Below are positions 1-5,405 of a DNA stretch of 5,405 nt, in pieces. Source of the stretch: Sulfuricurvum sp. IAE1 (GTDB lineage: Bacteria; Campylobacterota; Campylobacteria; Campylobacterales; Sulfurimonadaceae); assembly GCA_945867285.1 (NCBI GenBank), contig CAMBHX010000107.1, positions 1 to 5,405 of the forward strand. The letters run 5' to 3'. Position numbers and translations under genes: made by a program. How positions within the stretch are numbered: position 1 is the first letter of the stretch; each line of letters begins with the position of its first letter. The notes under the pieces are model-generated. The model searched no databases, had not been told where the DNA came from, and saw nothing but the letters and a program-made list of their open reading frames with translations.

Positions 1-1079
1 CTGTGTTCTACACTTTTGAGCTTACGAACCGCTTCTATCATCTCATCACTACTCATCCCAAGCTCACTCGCAATCAACAGTGCAGCATTAATATTCATCG
101 TCTGAAAACCACCCAATACAGAAGTATAAAAATGATGATAATTTCCTTGAAGCATTAAATCAAAATCCGTCCCTTCTAATGTTGCATGAAGATTTTGTAC
201 ATCATCTCCAAAAAACGTCACTTTGTCGTGAGGAACATCAGTCACAGACGTATGAATAAATGCTTTTTTCAAGCGATTCGAGTGGATGATTTCAAGTTTC
301 GTGCGCTGTATGTTTTCCAGTGTTTTGAAATACTCTACATGTGCCAGACCCACTTTACCAACCACCACAATCTGGGGATTTAATAATTGTGTTATAGCAT
401 AAATATCACCGACTTCTCGCGCACCTGCTTCACACACATATACTTGCGTATTTGCAGGAAGAGATTCGTTTACATCTCGAACAATCCCCCCTAAAGTATT
501 GACACTGCGTGGTGTTGCGTAGACGTTAAACTTAGTCGATAAAATCTGTGCGACAAAATTCTTCATAGAAGTTTTACCATAACTTCCCGTAACACAAATA
601 ATTATCAAATCTGACATAGAAGCAATTTTTTTCTTTGCTTCACGCTTGTAGGTTAAAAACAAGAATTTTTCAATCCCTGTGGACAAAAGATAGGCTAATG
701 ACAACGGAATAAATACACTAAATACATTACTAATCTCTTTGAGCATCAAAAGTAAATTAACAAATATTGTAATTACTAGCAGCACGATCAAAAAACGCCT
801 CACTCGCCACGTTAAAACCAACTTTTTGTCGAGCTTAATGTACCACACGATCAATAGCGGGAGATAAACTGCTAGTACTGCTGGTGCATATTCACCCAGA
901 ATATAATAAGCTATAAAAGGAATAATGAAATAAAGTATGTGCCACCATGTCTTGTGATGACGTAATACCACTCGTTCAATACGATAATCATACCATTGAA
1001 GATTCGTAATCAAATACCATCCCAGTGCCATTACAAAGAGTATATTTCCTATAAAAGCCATCAGTTGCGTGTTTTCCAT
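1..1079 (-). CDS. murF: MurF, UDP-MurNAc-tripeptide:D-Ala-D-Ala ligase with N-terminal membrane domain (partial, C-terminus off the left edge)
   Basis: MurF joins D-Ala-D-Ala to UDP-MurNAc-tripeptide using ATP, the last cytoplasmic step in making the peptidoglycan precursor. My translation from ATG at 1079 stays open to the window edge, giving 359 complete residues. Residues about 8-24, 46-80, 96-112 and 118-133 are hydrophobic and look like four or five membrane segments, followed by a basic stretch (KREAKKK, 145-151). The Mur ligase ATP-binding loop is GSYGKTS at 165-171. CEAGARE (217-223) and LAHVEYF (246-252) match the central domain, and KSVEH near the edge matches the start of the C-terminal domain. 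The usual soluble UDP-binding domain 1 is not recognisable. The start lies 2 bases after the hydrolase stop, with AAGGA 9 bases upstream. The ligase class is certain from motifs. MurF rather than another Mur ligase is supported by the SVEH motif and by the ddl neighbourhood recalled from Campylobacter and Helicobacter. Confidence 0.9.
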   Translation of the reverse strand, partial: MENTQLMAFIGNILFVMALGWYLITNLQWYDYRIERVVLRHHKTWWHILYFIIPFIAYYILGEYAPAVLAVYLPLLIVWYIKLDKKLVLTWRVRRFLIVLLVITIFVNLLLMLKEISNVFSVFIPLSLAYLLSTGIEKFLFLTYKREAKKKIASMSDLIIICVTGSYGKTSMKNFVAQILSTKFNVYATPRSVNTLGGIVRDVNESLPANTQVYVCEAGAREVGDIYAITQLLNPQIVVVGKVGLAHVEYFKTLENIQRTKLEIIHSNRLKKAFIHTSVTDVPHDKVTFFGDDVQNLHATLEGTDFDLMLQGNYHHFYTSVLGGFQTMNINAALLIASELGMSSDEMIEAVRKLKSVEH

Positions 1080-1081
1080 TA

Positions 1082-1807
1082 TTACTTTTCCTTCAAACTT
1101 TGTTCTATCTCATCAGCAATTTTTGCACCTTCACCAAACAGAAAATAGTGATCTCCTTCAAAGGCAACCAATCGAGAATCAGGGATGAGTGTTTGAATAA
1201 CCTCCCCTGTCCATAATGGTGTTGCCGTGTCCTTTTTAGCAAAGCACAACAATGCTTTGCCTCTAAAATTTTTAAAGCTATCACTAAAATCTTCATTCAC
1301 CACATTTTTAAACGTTTGGTACATCTCTTCAGACATATTTTGAGCATCCGGAGCTACAAAAAAACGACGCAATGCAGTAAGTCCTGTCAATTTTAAGATC
1401 TTAAACGAAGCAATTTTGGCACGAATTTTAAACGGTTTTGGAACTAATATTCCTGCCGATGCCACCAAAACCAAAAGATTTGGATTGAGTAATGTTGCTA
1501 CTTTTCCCCCGAACGAATGACCTAAAACAATATTTTTTTTGACTCCTATTTCGGCCAAAAAAAGCTTTAATATCTCACCATATTGGTGTGTTGTCAAAGC
1601 TGTATCACAATTGCTCGCTCCAAATCCTGGTAAATCAATATAAATATGTCTAAACGCTGGAAGAGTTTTTCCAAATGCTTGTTTCATAAGCGCTTTGGAT
1701 GACCCCCAGCCGTGCAAAAAGACAATATCAGTATTAGAAGTAGGATTAAGAATTTCGTAGCTGATATTAAAGGTGTTGCCATGATAAAGAATGCTTTTAA
1801 GTGCCAC
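1082..1807 (-). CDS. Alpha/beta hydrolase fold protein, conserved between ddl and murF
   Basis: This 241-residue protein is a single-domain alpha/beta hydrolase of unknown substrate. The sequence shows the oxyanion-hole motif LHGWG (31-35), DLPGFGAS (58-65), the nucleophile elbow GHSFGG (96-101, Ser98), a candidate acid at Asp193 in FAKKDTATP, and GDH (218-220) with His220 as the catalytic base, so it is probably active. There is no signal peptide or membrane segment, so it should be cytoplasmic. The basic region around 124-148 lies where the family has its cap domain. The start is GTG, 2 bases after the ddl stop, with AAGGG 9 bases upstream. The next in-frame methionine is residue 41, inside the fold, so GTG is the only sensible start. 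A related hydrolase sits at the same place in Campylobacter and Helicobacter genomes as I recall them, which suggests a selected link to wall synthesis or simple operon inertia. Esterase, thioesterase or amidase activity are all possible. Confidence 0.92.
   Translation of the reverse strand: MALKSILYHGNTFNISYEILNPTSNTDIVFLHGWGSSKALMKQAFGKTLPAFRHIYIDLPGFGASNCDTALTTHQYGEILKLFLAEIGVKKNIVLGHSFGGKVATLLNPNLLVLVASAGILVPKPFKIRAKIASFKILKLTGLTALRRFFVAPDAQNMSEEMYQTFKNVVNEDFSDSFKNFRGKALLCFAKKDTATPLWTGEVIQTLIPDSRLVAFEGDHYFLFGEGAKIADEIEQSLKEK
1089..1093 (-). promoter_or_regulatory. Ribosome binding site of murF
   Basis: AAGGA on the minus strand lies 9 bases before the murF ATG and inside the last codons of the hydrolase gene. 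With a 2-base gap between stop and start, the two genes are probably translationally coupled. Confidence 0.75.
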
Positions 1808-1809
1808 GT

Positions 1810-2847
1810 TTATTTACCCTTGGCACTTGAAATCGAATGAATATAATCATACTGTATGCGAATCTCTTTTTTGGTAGGCAGGCTACCTAAAAGCTTATTG
1901 ACAGCTCCTTGAAAATCTTCAAATAAATAGTTTGCCATAGAGCCAGGGATAGGATTGACCTCATTGAGATAGACCTCATCATCGATAACAAAGAAATCAC
2001 ATCGTATGATAGCCCCTTCAAAAAGAGGTGAATAAATTACTTTGAATGCCGTTTTAAGCTGTTGCACCAATTCTTGTGAAATAGGAGCTTCCGCCACCGT
2101 ACTGGAGCGGGAAAAATCGAGATATTTTTTCTCAAAATCCAAAAATTCAGCTTTTTGTGGCTCTTCAACGATCGAATAAGTCATCTCACCTCGTGCACTA
2201 AAGCCAGCGAGATTGTACTCTTTTACCCCACTGATAAACGGTTCAATGAGCAAAACAGTATCAAATTCAAACGCCACATCCAAAGCATATTCCAACTCAC
2301 TAACATCCTGCACAACACTAACCCCAATAGAGCTTCCCAAGCGTGCAGGTTTGACGATAAAAGGGTAGGCAGTTTTAATATCATTTCGTGAGGTTTGAGT
2401 AATTGCTTCAAAAGGAAGTATCTTAACCCCTAAAGAGTTTGCCATCCACTTGGTGTAATGTTTATCAAAACTCAGCATTGACGCCTCTTTGCGAGGTCCT
2501 ATAAAGGGGATAGAATAAAAATCTAACATTGCCGCTATCGACCCATCTTCGCCATCACCACCGTGTATAATATTTATTACCGGCATATCAAATTTTTTAG
2601 AACCAAAAAGCCCACGTTGCTCAAAACCGCCATTAGTCATAAAAAGTTGTGGCATTTTTCGGTGTTCTCCGCGAGAAAACGTCGTTGCTTTCATTTTTGA
2701 TGCTTCAATCAAGTAAAAAGTATGATCTTGATCACAAAAAATATAACTCAATTCAAAACGTGATAATTTCCCCTTGACTGTGATAGCACTAACAATACTA
2801 ATTTCATGCTCGTAACTAGCTCCCCCAAATAATAATGCACATTTCAT
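1810..2847 (-). CDS. ddl: D-alanine-D-alanine ligase
   Basis: Ddl is a cytoplasmic ATP-grasp enzyme that condenses two D-alanines into the dipeptide used by MurF, whose gene lies two genes downstream. The 345-residue product opens with LLFGGASYEHEISIVSA, in which Glu15 matches the first-site glutamate of the family. It continues with HGGDGEDGS (95-103), the ATP-grasp lysine in IVKPARLGSSIGVS (164-177), and IEPFISG (201-207). The metal-binding end is IRCDFF (281-286) and LNEVNPIPGS (294-303), containing Asp284, Glu296 and Asn298. Tyr242 in the lid segment EKKYLDF fits D-Ala-D-Ala specificity; vancomycin-resistance D-Ala-D-Lac ligases carry a different lid, so this is a wall-synthesis Ddl. The length exceeds E. 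coli DdlB by roughly 40 residues, mainly in the N-terminal half, as is usual for the longer Ddl subgroup. The ATG at 2847 is preceded by AAGGA 7 bases upstream, and 13 bases separate it from the ruvA stop. Confidence 0.97.
   Translation of the reverse strand: MKCALLFGGASYEHEISIVSAITVKGKLSRFELSYIFCDQDHTFYLIEASKMKATTFSRGEHRKMPQLFMTNGGFEQRGLFGSKKFDMPVINIIHGGDGEDGSIAAMLDFYSIPFIGPRKEASMLSFDKHYTKWMANSLGVKILPFEAITQTSRNDIKTAYPFIVKPARLGSSIGVSVVQDVSELEYALDVAFEFDTVLLIEPFISGVKEYNLAGFSARGEMTYSIVEEPQKAEFLDFEKKYLDFSRSSTVAEAPISQELVQQLKTAFKVIYSPLFEGAIIRCDFFVIDDEVYLNEVNPIPGSMANYLFEDFQGAVNKLLGSLPTKKEIRIQYDYIHSISSAKGK
1817..1821 (-). promoter_or_regulatory. Ribosome binding site deciding the GTG start of the hydrolase
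   Basis: AAGGG on the minus strand lies 9 bases before GTG at 1807 and inside the ddl 3' end. It supports GTG as the start; the next in-frame methionine would remove the first 40 residues, including the oxyanion motif. Confidence 0.75.
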
Positions 2848-2854
2848 CTCTTAA

Positions 2855-2859
2855 TCCTT
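2855..2859 (-). promoter_or_regulatory. Ribosome binding site of ddl
   Basis: AAGGA on the minus strand is 7 bases before the ddl ATG and lies in the 13-base gap after the ruvA stop. This is the only internal ribosome binding site of the operon that falls outside the preceding coding region. Confidence 0.8.
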
Positions 2860-2860
2860 A

Positions 2861-3424
2861 TTATAATTTTTGTAATAACTTAAGGGCCTCTTTAACAAGC
2901 CCTGCTGTGTCGGTTGTACTGCATCGGCTCAGAGCACTCACGACAATCTCTTTTTTAAATCCTAATGATTCTAACGCCATAAGAGCTTCTGTGTGGGCGC
3001 TCGCGACAAAGGTGTCTCCTTGAAGTAATACTGTATCAAATCCTGCAAGCTCCACCATAATACGTGCTGCACCCTTAGGTCCAATTCCAGGAACTTTTTT
3101 GAGTGCATTGACATCTTTAGATGAAATAATACCTGCAAATTGCTCTGGCGTAAAGGTGCTGCAGATAGCCAATGCCACTTTGGGCCCTATTCCGTTAATT
3201 TTAAGCATCCCCTCGAAAAGCGTTTTCTCACTTTTTTGAGCAAATCCATAAAGATGCTGCGCATCTTCTCGAATAATGTGAGAAATATTTAAACGTACCC
3301 GCTGGGCATTAAGTGATGAATAAGTGTGTAAAGAAATGAATACCTCATAAATTACTCCGCATGATTCAATATGAACCTTTGTGGGCTCTTTATGATCCAC
3401 ATCTCCAATTAGTCCTACAATCAT
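2861..3424 (-). CDS. ruvA: Holliday junction branch migration protein RuvA
   Basis: RuvA is the tetrameric DNA-binding subunit that holds Holliday junctions open for the RuvB motor during recombinational repair. The 187-residue sequence has the N-terminal OB-fold (MIVGLIGDV onward, about 1-62), including the acidic-pin segment IREDAQHLYGF (51-61), where Glu53 and Asp54 align with the strand-separating Glu55 and Asp56 of E. coli RuvA. Two helix-hairpin-helix motifs follow, INGIGPKVA (76-84) and VPGIGPKGAARI (111-122). After a linker near 131-143 comes the small C-terminal RuvB-binding domain (about 144-187, ending VKEALKLLQKL). It is slightly shorter than the roughly 200 residues usual for the family, and all domains are present. 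The start matches the family N-terminus exactly. It overlaps the upstream stop as ATGA, which suggests translational coupling, and AAGGG lies 10 bases upstream. ruvB and ruvC are not in the window. Confidence 0.97.
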   Translation of the reverse strand: MIVGLIGDVDHKEPTKVHIESCGVIYEVFISLHTYSSLNAQRVRLNISHIIREDAQHLYGFAQKSEKTLFEGMLKINGIGPKVALAICSTFTPEQFAGIISSKDVNALKKVPGIGPKGAARIMVELAGFDTVLLQGDTFVASAHTEALMALESLGFKKEIVVSALSRCSTTDTAGLVKEALKLLQKL

Positions 3425-5331
3425 TTACTGATAACCCTTATGGTGAATTCTCCATTCTCATCTTCATGCAGCCCTAACATGTTTTCATCGCTTCCATCAG
3501 CAGGAAAATATATAACTTCCATAGGAGGGTCAATGAGCTTAAAAATAACCTCGTTGTAATCATGCCAACGATCATGATTGATTATTCTAGCATCAAATAT
3601 ATCATCTTGCAACGAAGTTCGTTTAACTCCAAGTTGTGCTGATATTTCTGATTTAATTTTAAACTGTTCTTGAAGCTCTTCGAATTTTTTCTTAAAATGT
3701 TGAAACTGCTGATATTTCTCAACAAATGCCATGGGAGGTTTAATACCGATTTGCTTGTAATGCAATAATTTCTTTTTGATTCCCTCATACGCCGCCAAGT
3801 TTTCTTTTATTATATCTTCATAGTATCTAAGCTCTTTTTGAATTGCTACAAGATCTCCTTTGATTTCTTTCATCATTTCTTCATCATTTCCCAACATTTC
3901 TCGGGATTCATTCAATAAGGGATCGATTGTAAATACATTTTCACCACCTATTAGCTTTTTAATCTCAATACTTTTAGAAGCTGTAATCTTTACATGCGAA
4001 CCCAAAAGTTCAATCACGACTTCACGGGCACGTATTCTACCCCCCACTGCTTGTCCAACAAAAACTTTATCCCCTTCAATTTCTCCTTGCTCCAACCTCG
4101 AAACATGTACTTCACGTCCATATGCCTTACCTTTGAGAATATTGACTATCAATTCATCCGCACTTACCATGGCACTACTATGTACCTGCCCCTCAATAGT
4201 TGCTTTTTGTGCCATTATTTTTGCATCTTGTCCAACACTTCCTTCAACATTAATCGTATGAACAGTTACTGCCATCCCCATTCCAATAGCATCTTTTAGA
4301 GAATCTTTCTCTTTGACATTAATCAACACATCAGCACCTAAATCAGTATCAATAGAGCCTGTTGAGCGAAAACTAATTTCACTCACATCCATCTCTGACT
4401 TTATGTCATACATCCCACCCTCAAGAGTTACATATCCACCAGTCTTGGCTCGAAATTCAATGGTTTTTTCCAAGTCATTACGCACAATATTGTCCGTCCA
4501 TATAAATGTTGGCTCATTACGAACTATTGGTTCTTTTGGCAAAAGAATTTCACCACGGACATTGCGTCCTATTGTCCCTTTAATAGGTTTTATATATTCA
4601 ATCAATAAACCATTTTCAACAATACTAGCGATATAGCCTCGCTTGGCATAATTTATACGACCTCCTTGGTCAACAGCTTGATATTTTTTATCATAATGTA
4701 AAATTAATTTGTCATTTACCGTAGCAATAGGTTCAAATCCACTAGCAATAATATAACGTTCCTGTTCATCAAACGTATACTCCCCATAAACACGTATTTT
4801 TGACAACATATCTAATAAATTGGATCGCATCATTGAATCAAAAATTTCGATCATCAAATTAGCTCGAAGTTTTTTCTTTTTTATAAGCTCAAAAAAAATG
4901 ATCTCGAAATTTTCACTGTAAGTAGCTCGACTACCTTTTTTAATAGTTAAATAAATATTTGTAAGAGTCGAATTTCCTGCAATAGAAACGTCCAAGGCAT
5001 CTTGTACATCTGTCAGAGCAATGGTAAAAATTTCTATCTCATAAATTTGTTTGATTTCAAATTTTGGATTGAGATACATAGATTCGTCAATATCAGCAAT
5101 CTCTTGTTCACCAACCTCAATCCACTCATCACCATCACTAAGTGTACGAATAAATGTTTGCGTATCCAGTAGTCTAAAATCCAAAGTTTTAACTGAAACC
5201 TTGTAGTTAGCAGCAGTACTCATAAGTTCTTTAGCAACATTACCAGTTCTTACAATAACATTAGCGACAGAAGTGTTAATGATAGACTGGGATGTATTTT
5301 TGCGTTCAAACAATGACACTGGCACCCCCAT
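3421..5331 (-). CDS. FapA/DUF342-like polymer-forming protein with C-terminal coiled coil
   Basis: This 636-residue protein resembles the FapA (formerly DUF342) family. FapA is linked to polar flagellar placement in Vibrio, but the role of most members is unknown. Residues about 24-190 form a mixed alpha/beta region starting VIVRTGNVAKEL that I cannot assign to a known domain. A FapA-like segment follows (about 215-300; AVDQGGRINYA and IKPIKGTIGRNVRGE). Residues about 300-465 are glycine- and beta-rich with short repeating strands (GGYVTLEGGMYDI, INVEGSVGQDAKI, ATIEGQVHSSA, VFVGQAVGGRIRA), consistent with a right-handed beta-helix. Residues about 475-575 are charged and heptad-like, a likely coiled coil, followed by a beta-rich tail. 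There is no signal peptide or membrane segment. An in-frame TAG lies 21 bases upstream of the ATG with no other start codon between, which fixes the start, but no Shine-Dalgarno is visible. It is probably the first gene of the operon. In Campylobacter, Cj0800c occupies the equivalent place beside ruvA. The family call rests on pattern, not alignment. Confidence 0.85.
   Translation of the reverse strand: MGVPVSLFERKNTSQSIINTSVANVIVRTGNVAKELMSTAANYKVSVKTLDFRLLDTQTFIRTLSDGDEWIEVGEQEIADIDESMYLNPKFEIKQIYEIEIFTIALTDVQDALDVSIAGNSTLTNIYLTIKKGSRATYSENFEIIFFELIKKKKLRANLMIEIFDSMMRSNLLDMLSKIRVYGEYTFDEQERYIIASGFEPIATVNDKLILHYDKKYQAVDQGGRINYAKRGYIASIVENGLLIEYIKPIKGTIGRNVRGEILLPKEPIVRNEPTFIWTDNIVRNDLEKTIEFRAKTGGYVTLEGGMYDIKSEMDVSEISFRSTGSIDTDLGADVLINVKEKDSLKDAIGMGMAVTVHTINVEGSVGQDAKIMAQKATIEGQVHSSAMVSADELIVNILKGKAYGREVHVSRLEQGEIEGDKVFVGQAVGGRIRAREVVIELLGSHVKITASKSIEIKKLIGGENVFTIDPLLNESREMLGNDEEMMKEIKGDLVAIQKELRYYEDIIKENLAAYEGIKKKLLHYKQIGIKPPMAFVEKYQQFQHFKKKFEELQEQFKIKSEISAQLGVKRTSLQDDIFDARIINHDRWHDYNEVIFKLIDPPMEVIYFPADGSDENMLGLHEDENGEFTIRVISK
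3435..3439 (-). promoter_or_regulatory. Ribosome binding site of ruvA
   Basis: AAGGG on the minus strand lies 10 bases before the ruvA ATG, within the last codons of the FapA-like gene. Together with the ATGA stop/start overlap, it suggests that ruvA is translated partly by reinitiation. Confidence 0.65.
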
Positions 5332-5351
5332 TTTTTTGGATATTATGAGCT

Positions 5352-5357
5352 ATTTTA
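5352..5357 (-). promoter_or_regulatory. Candidate -10 element for the minus-strand operon (TAAAAT)
   Basis: TAAAAT on the minus strand differs from TATAAT at one position and is preceded by TGAT, a near-extended -10 context. It would place transcription start near 5345 and give a leader of about 13 bases. A second candidate, CATAAT at 5347-5342, would put the start only about 3 to 4 bases before the ATG. The sequence cannot decide between them. Confidence 0.3.
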
Positions 5358-5380
5358 ATCACATATCGGTTAAACTACCG

Positions 5381-5386
5381 TAAAAT
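5381..5386 (+). promoter_or_regulatory. Candidate -10 element for the divergent gene (TAAAAT)
   Basis: TAAAAT on the plus strand ends 7 bases before the ATG at 5394. If it is the real -10, the transcript would start at or within a base or two of that ATG and be leaderless, which fits the lack of any Shine-Dalgarno there. If the true start codon is beyond the window, this becomes an ordinary promoter. Confidence 0.25.
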
Positions 5387-5393
5387 TTACACA

Positions 5394-5405
5394 ATGGCAT
5401 TCAAA
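5394..5405 (+). CDS. Possible first codons of a divergent gene, by synteny murJ (partial)
   Basis: An ATG at 5394 is followed by three sense codons, giving M-A-F-K before the window ends. In Campylobacter and Helicobacter, as I recall, the gene beside the ruvA-linked DUF342-type gene is the lipid II flippase murJ (mviN), whose N-terminus there is a short M-x-x-K-type leader before the first membrane helix. M-A-F-K is compatible with this. Four codons cannot identify a gene, so the name is inference only and no symbol is given. There is no Shine-Dalgarno upstream. Confidence 0.35.

Larger units (their letters stand above)
5332..5393. promoter_or_regulatory. Short divergent intergenic region, likely promoter of the operon and of a divergent gene
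   Basis: This 62-base AT-rich gap separates the FapA-like start from a possible divergent start at 5394. It is the only non-coding stretch in the window longer than 13 bases and therefore the obvious place for the operon promoter. Candidate -10 elements occur on both strands and are listed separately. No convincing -35 box is visible; the main sigma factor of Campylobacterota is known to depend little on a conserved -35. A short inverted repeat, GTAAA-A-TTTAC (5380-5390), overlaps the plus-strand -10 candidate and could be an operator or simply AT-rich chance. Confidence 0.5.

Noticed and set aside
186..383. Plus-strand open frame of 65 codons
   Set aside because: Lies opposite murF, whose frame is continuous with conserved Mur ligase motifs across the same bases.
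2155..2391. Plus-strand open frame of 78 codons
   Set aside because: Antisense to the conserved ATP-grasp region of ddl.
1810..2847. Vancomycin-resistance type D-Ala-D-Lac ligase
   Set aside because: The lid has EKKYLDF with a tyrosine as in D-Ala-D-Ala ligases, and the neighbours are housekeeping genes, not vanH- or vanX-like genes.
2848..2860. Possible terminator between ruvA and ddl
   Set aside because: The 13-base gap holds a ribosome binding site and no inverted repeat or T-run that could form an intrinsic terminator.
2835..3023. Plus-strand open frame of 62 codons spanning the ddl/ruvA junction
   Set aside because: Antisense to the ruvA C-terminal domain and the ddl start; no motif of its own.
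3862..3900. Apparent short tandem repeat of CATCATTTCTT units
   Set aside because: On the coding strand it reads as acidic and methionine-rich codons (NDEEMMKE) at the start of the coiled coil; imperfect and only about two units, so it is ordinary coding sequence.
3860..4261. Plus-strand open frame of 133 codons
   Set aside because: It lies wholly opposite the FapA-like gene. Its translation is rich in S, I, T, P and C with no domain-like pattern, and the minus-strand gene explains the open frame.
3994..4299. Plus-strand open frame of 101 codons
   Set aside because: Antisense to the FapA-like gene and overlapping another antisense frame; the composition is not protein-like.
4313..4636. Plus-strand open frame of 107 codons
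   Set aside because: Antisense shadow of the FapA-like gene with no recognisable motif.
1..5405. Defence system, CRISPR array, prophage or insertion sequence
   Set aside because: No direct-repeat array, transposase, integrase, terminal inverted repeats or tRNA-like sequence is visible; nearly every base belongs to a conserved core gene.

Overview
The window is a compact, AT-rich stretch that is coding almost end to end. It reads as a chromosomal core region of a member of the Campylobacterota (Epsilonproteobacteria), possibly a Sulfurospirillum-, Sulfurimonas- or Arcobacter-like organism; the genus cannot be fixed from this sequence. The lineage call rests on gene order recalled from Campylobacter and Helicobacter (ddl, alpha/beta hydrolase, murF; and ruvA, DUF342-type gene, divergent murJ) and on the membrane-anchored form of MurF.

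All five substantial genes lie on the minus strand and look like one operon. In transcription order, right to left, they are: a 636-residue FapA/DUF342-like protein (5331 to 3421); ruvA, a Holliday junction subunit (3424 to 2861, overlapping the previous stop by 4 bases); ddl, D-alanine-D-alanine ligase (2847 to 1810); an alpha/beta hydrolase with a GTG start (1807 to 1082, 2-base gap); and murF (1079 to the left edge, 2-base gap, C-terminal part outside the window). The four downstream genes each have a Shine-Dalgarno-like AAGGA or AAGGG. The first gene has none.

ddl and murF catalyse consecutive steps: Ddl makes D-Ala-D-Ala and MurF attaches it to the UDP-MurNAc-tripeptide. The hydrolase between them keeps a complete catalytic triad but has no known substrate. 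ruvA and the FapA-like gene have no obvious biochemical link to wall synthesis, so the arrangement is probably co-transcription of housekeeping genes.

The right end (5332 to 5393) is a short intergenic region with candidate promoter elements on both strands. An ATG at 5394 on the plus strand may be the first codon of a divergent gene, by synteny murJ, but only four codons are visible. I see no tRNA, rRNA, CRISPR array, insertion sequence, clear terminator or sign of recent transfer. No unambiguous new system is present. The points most worth a second look are the MurF membrane domain, the orphan hydrolase, the uncharacterised N-terminal half of the FapA-like protein and the compact divergent promoter.
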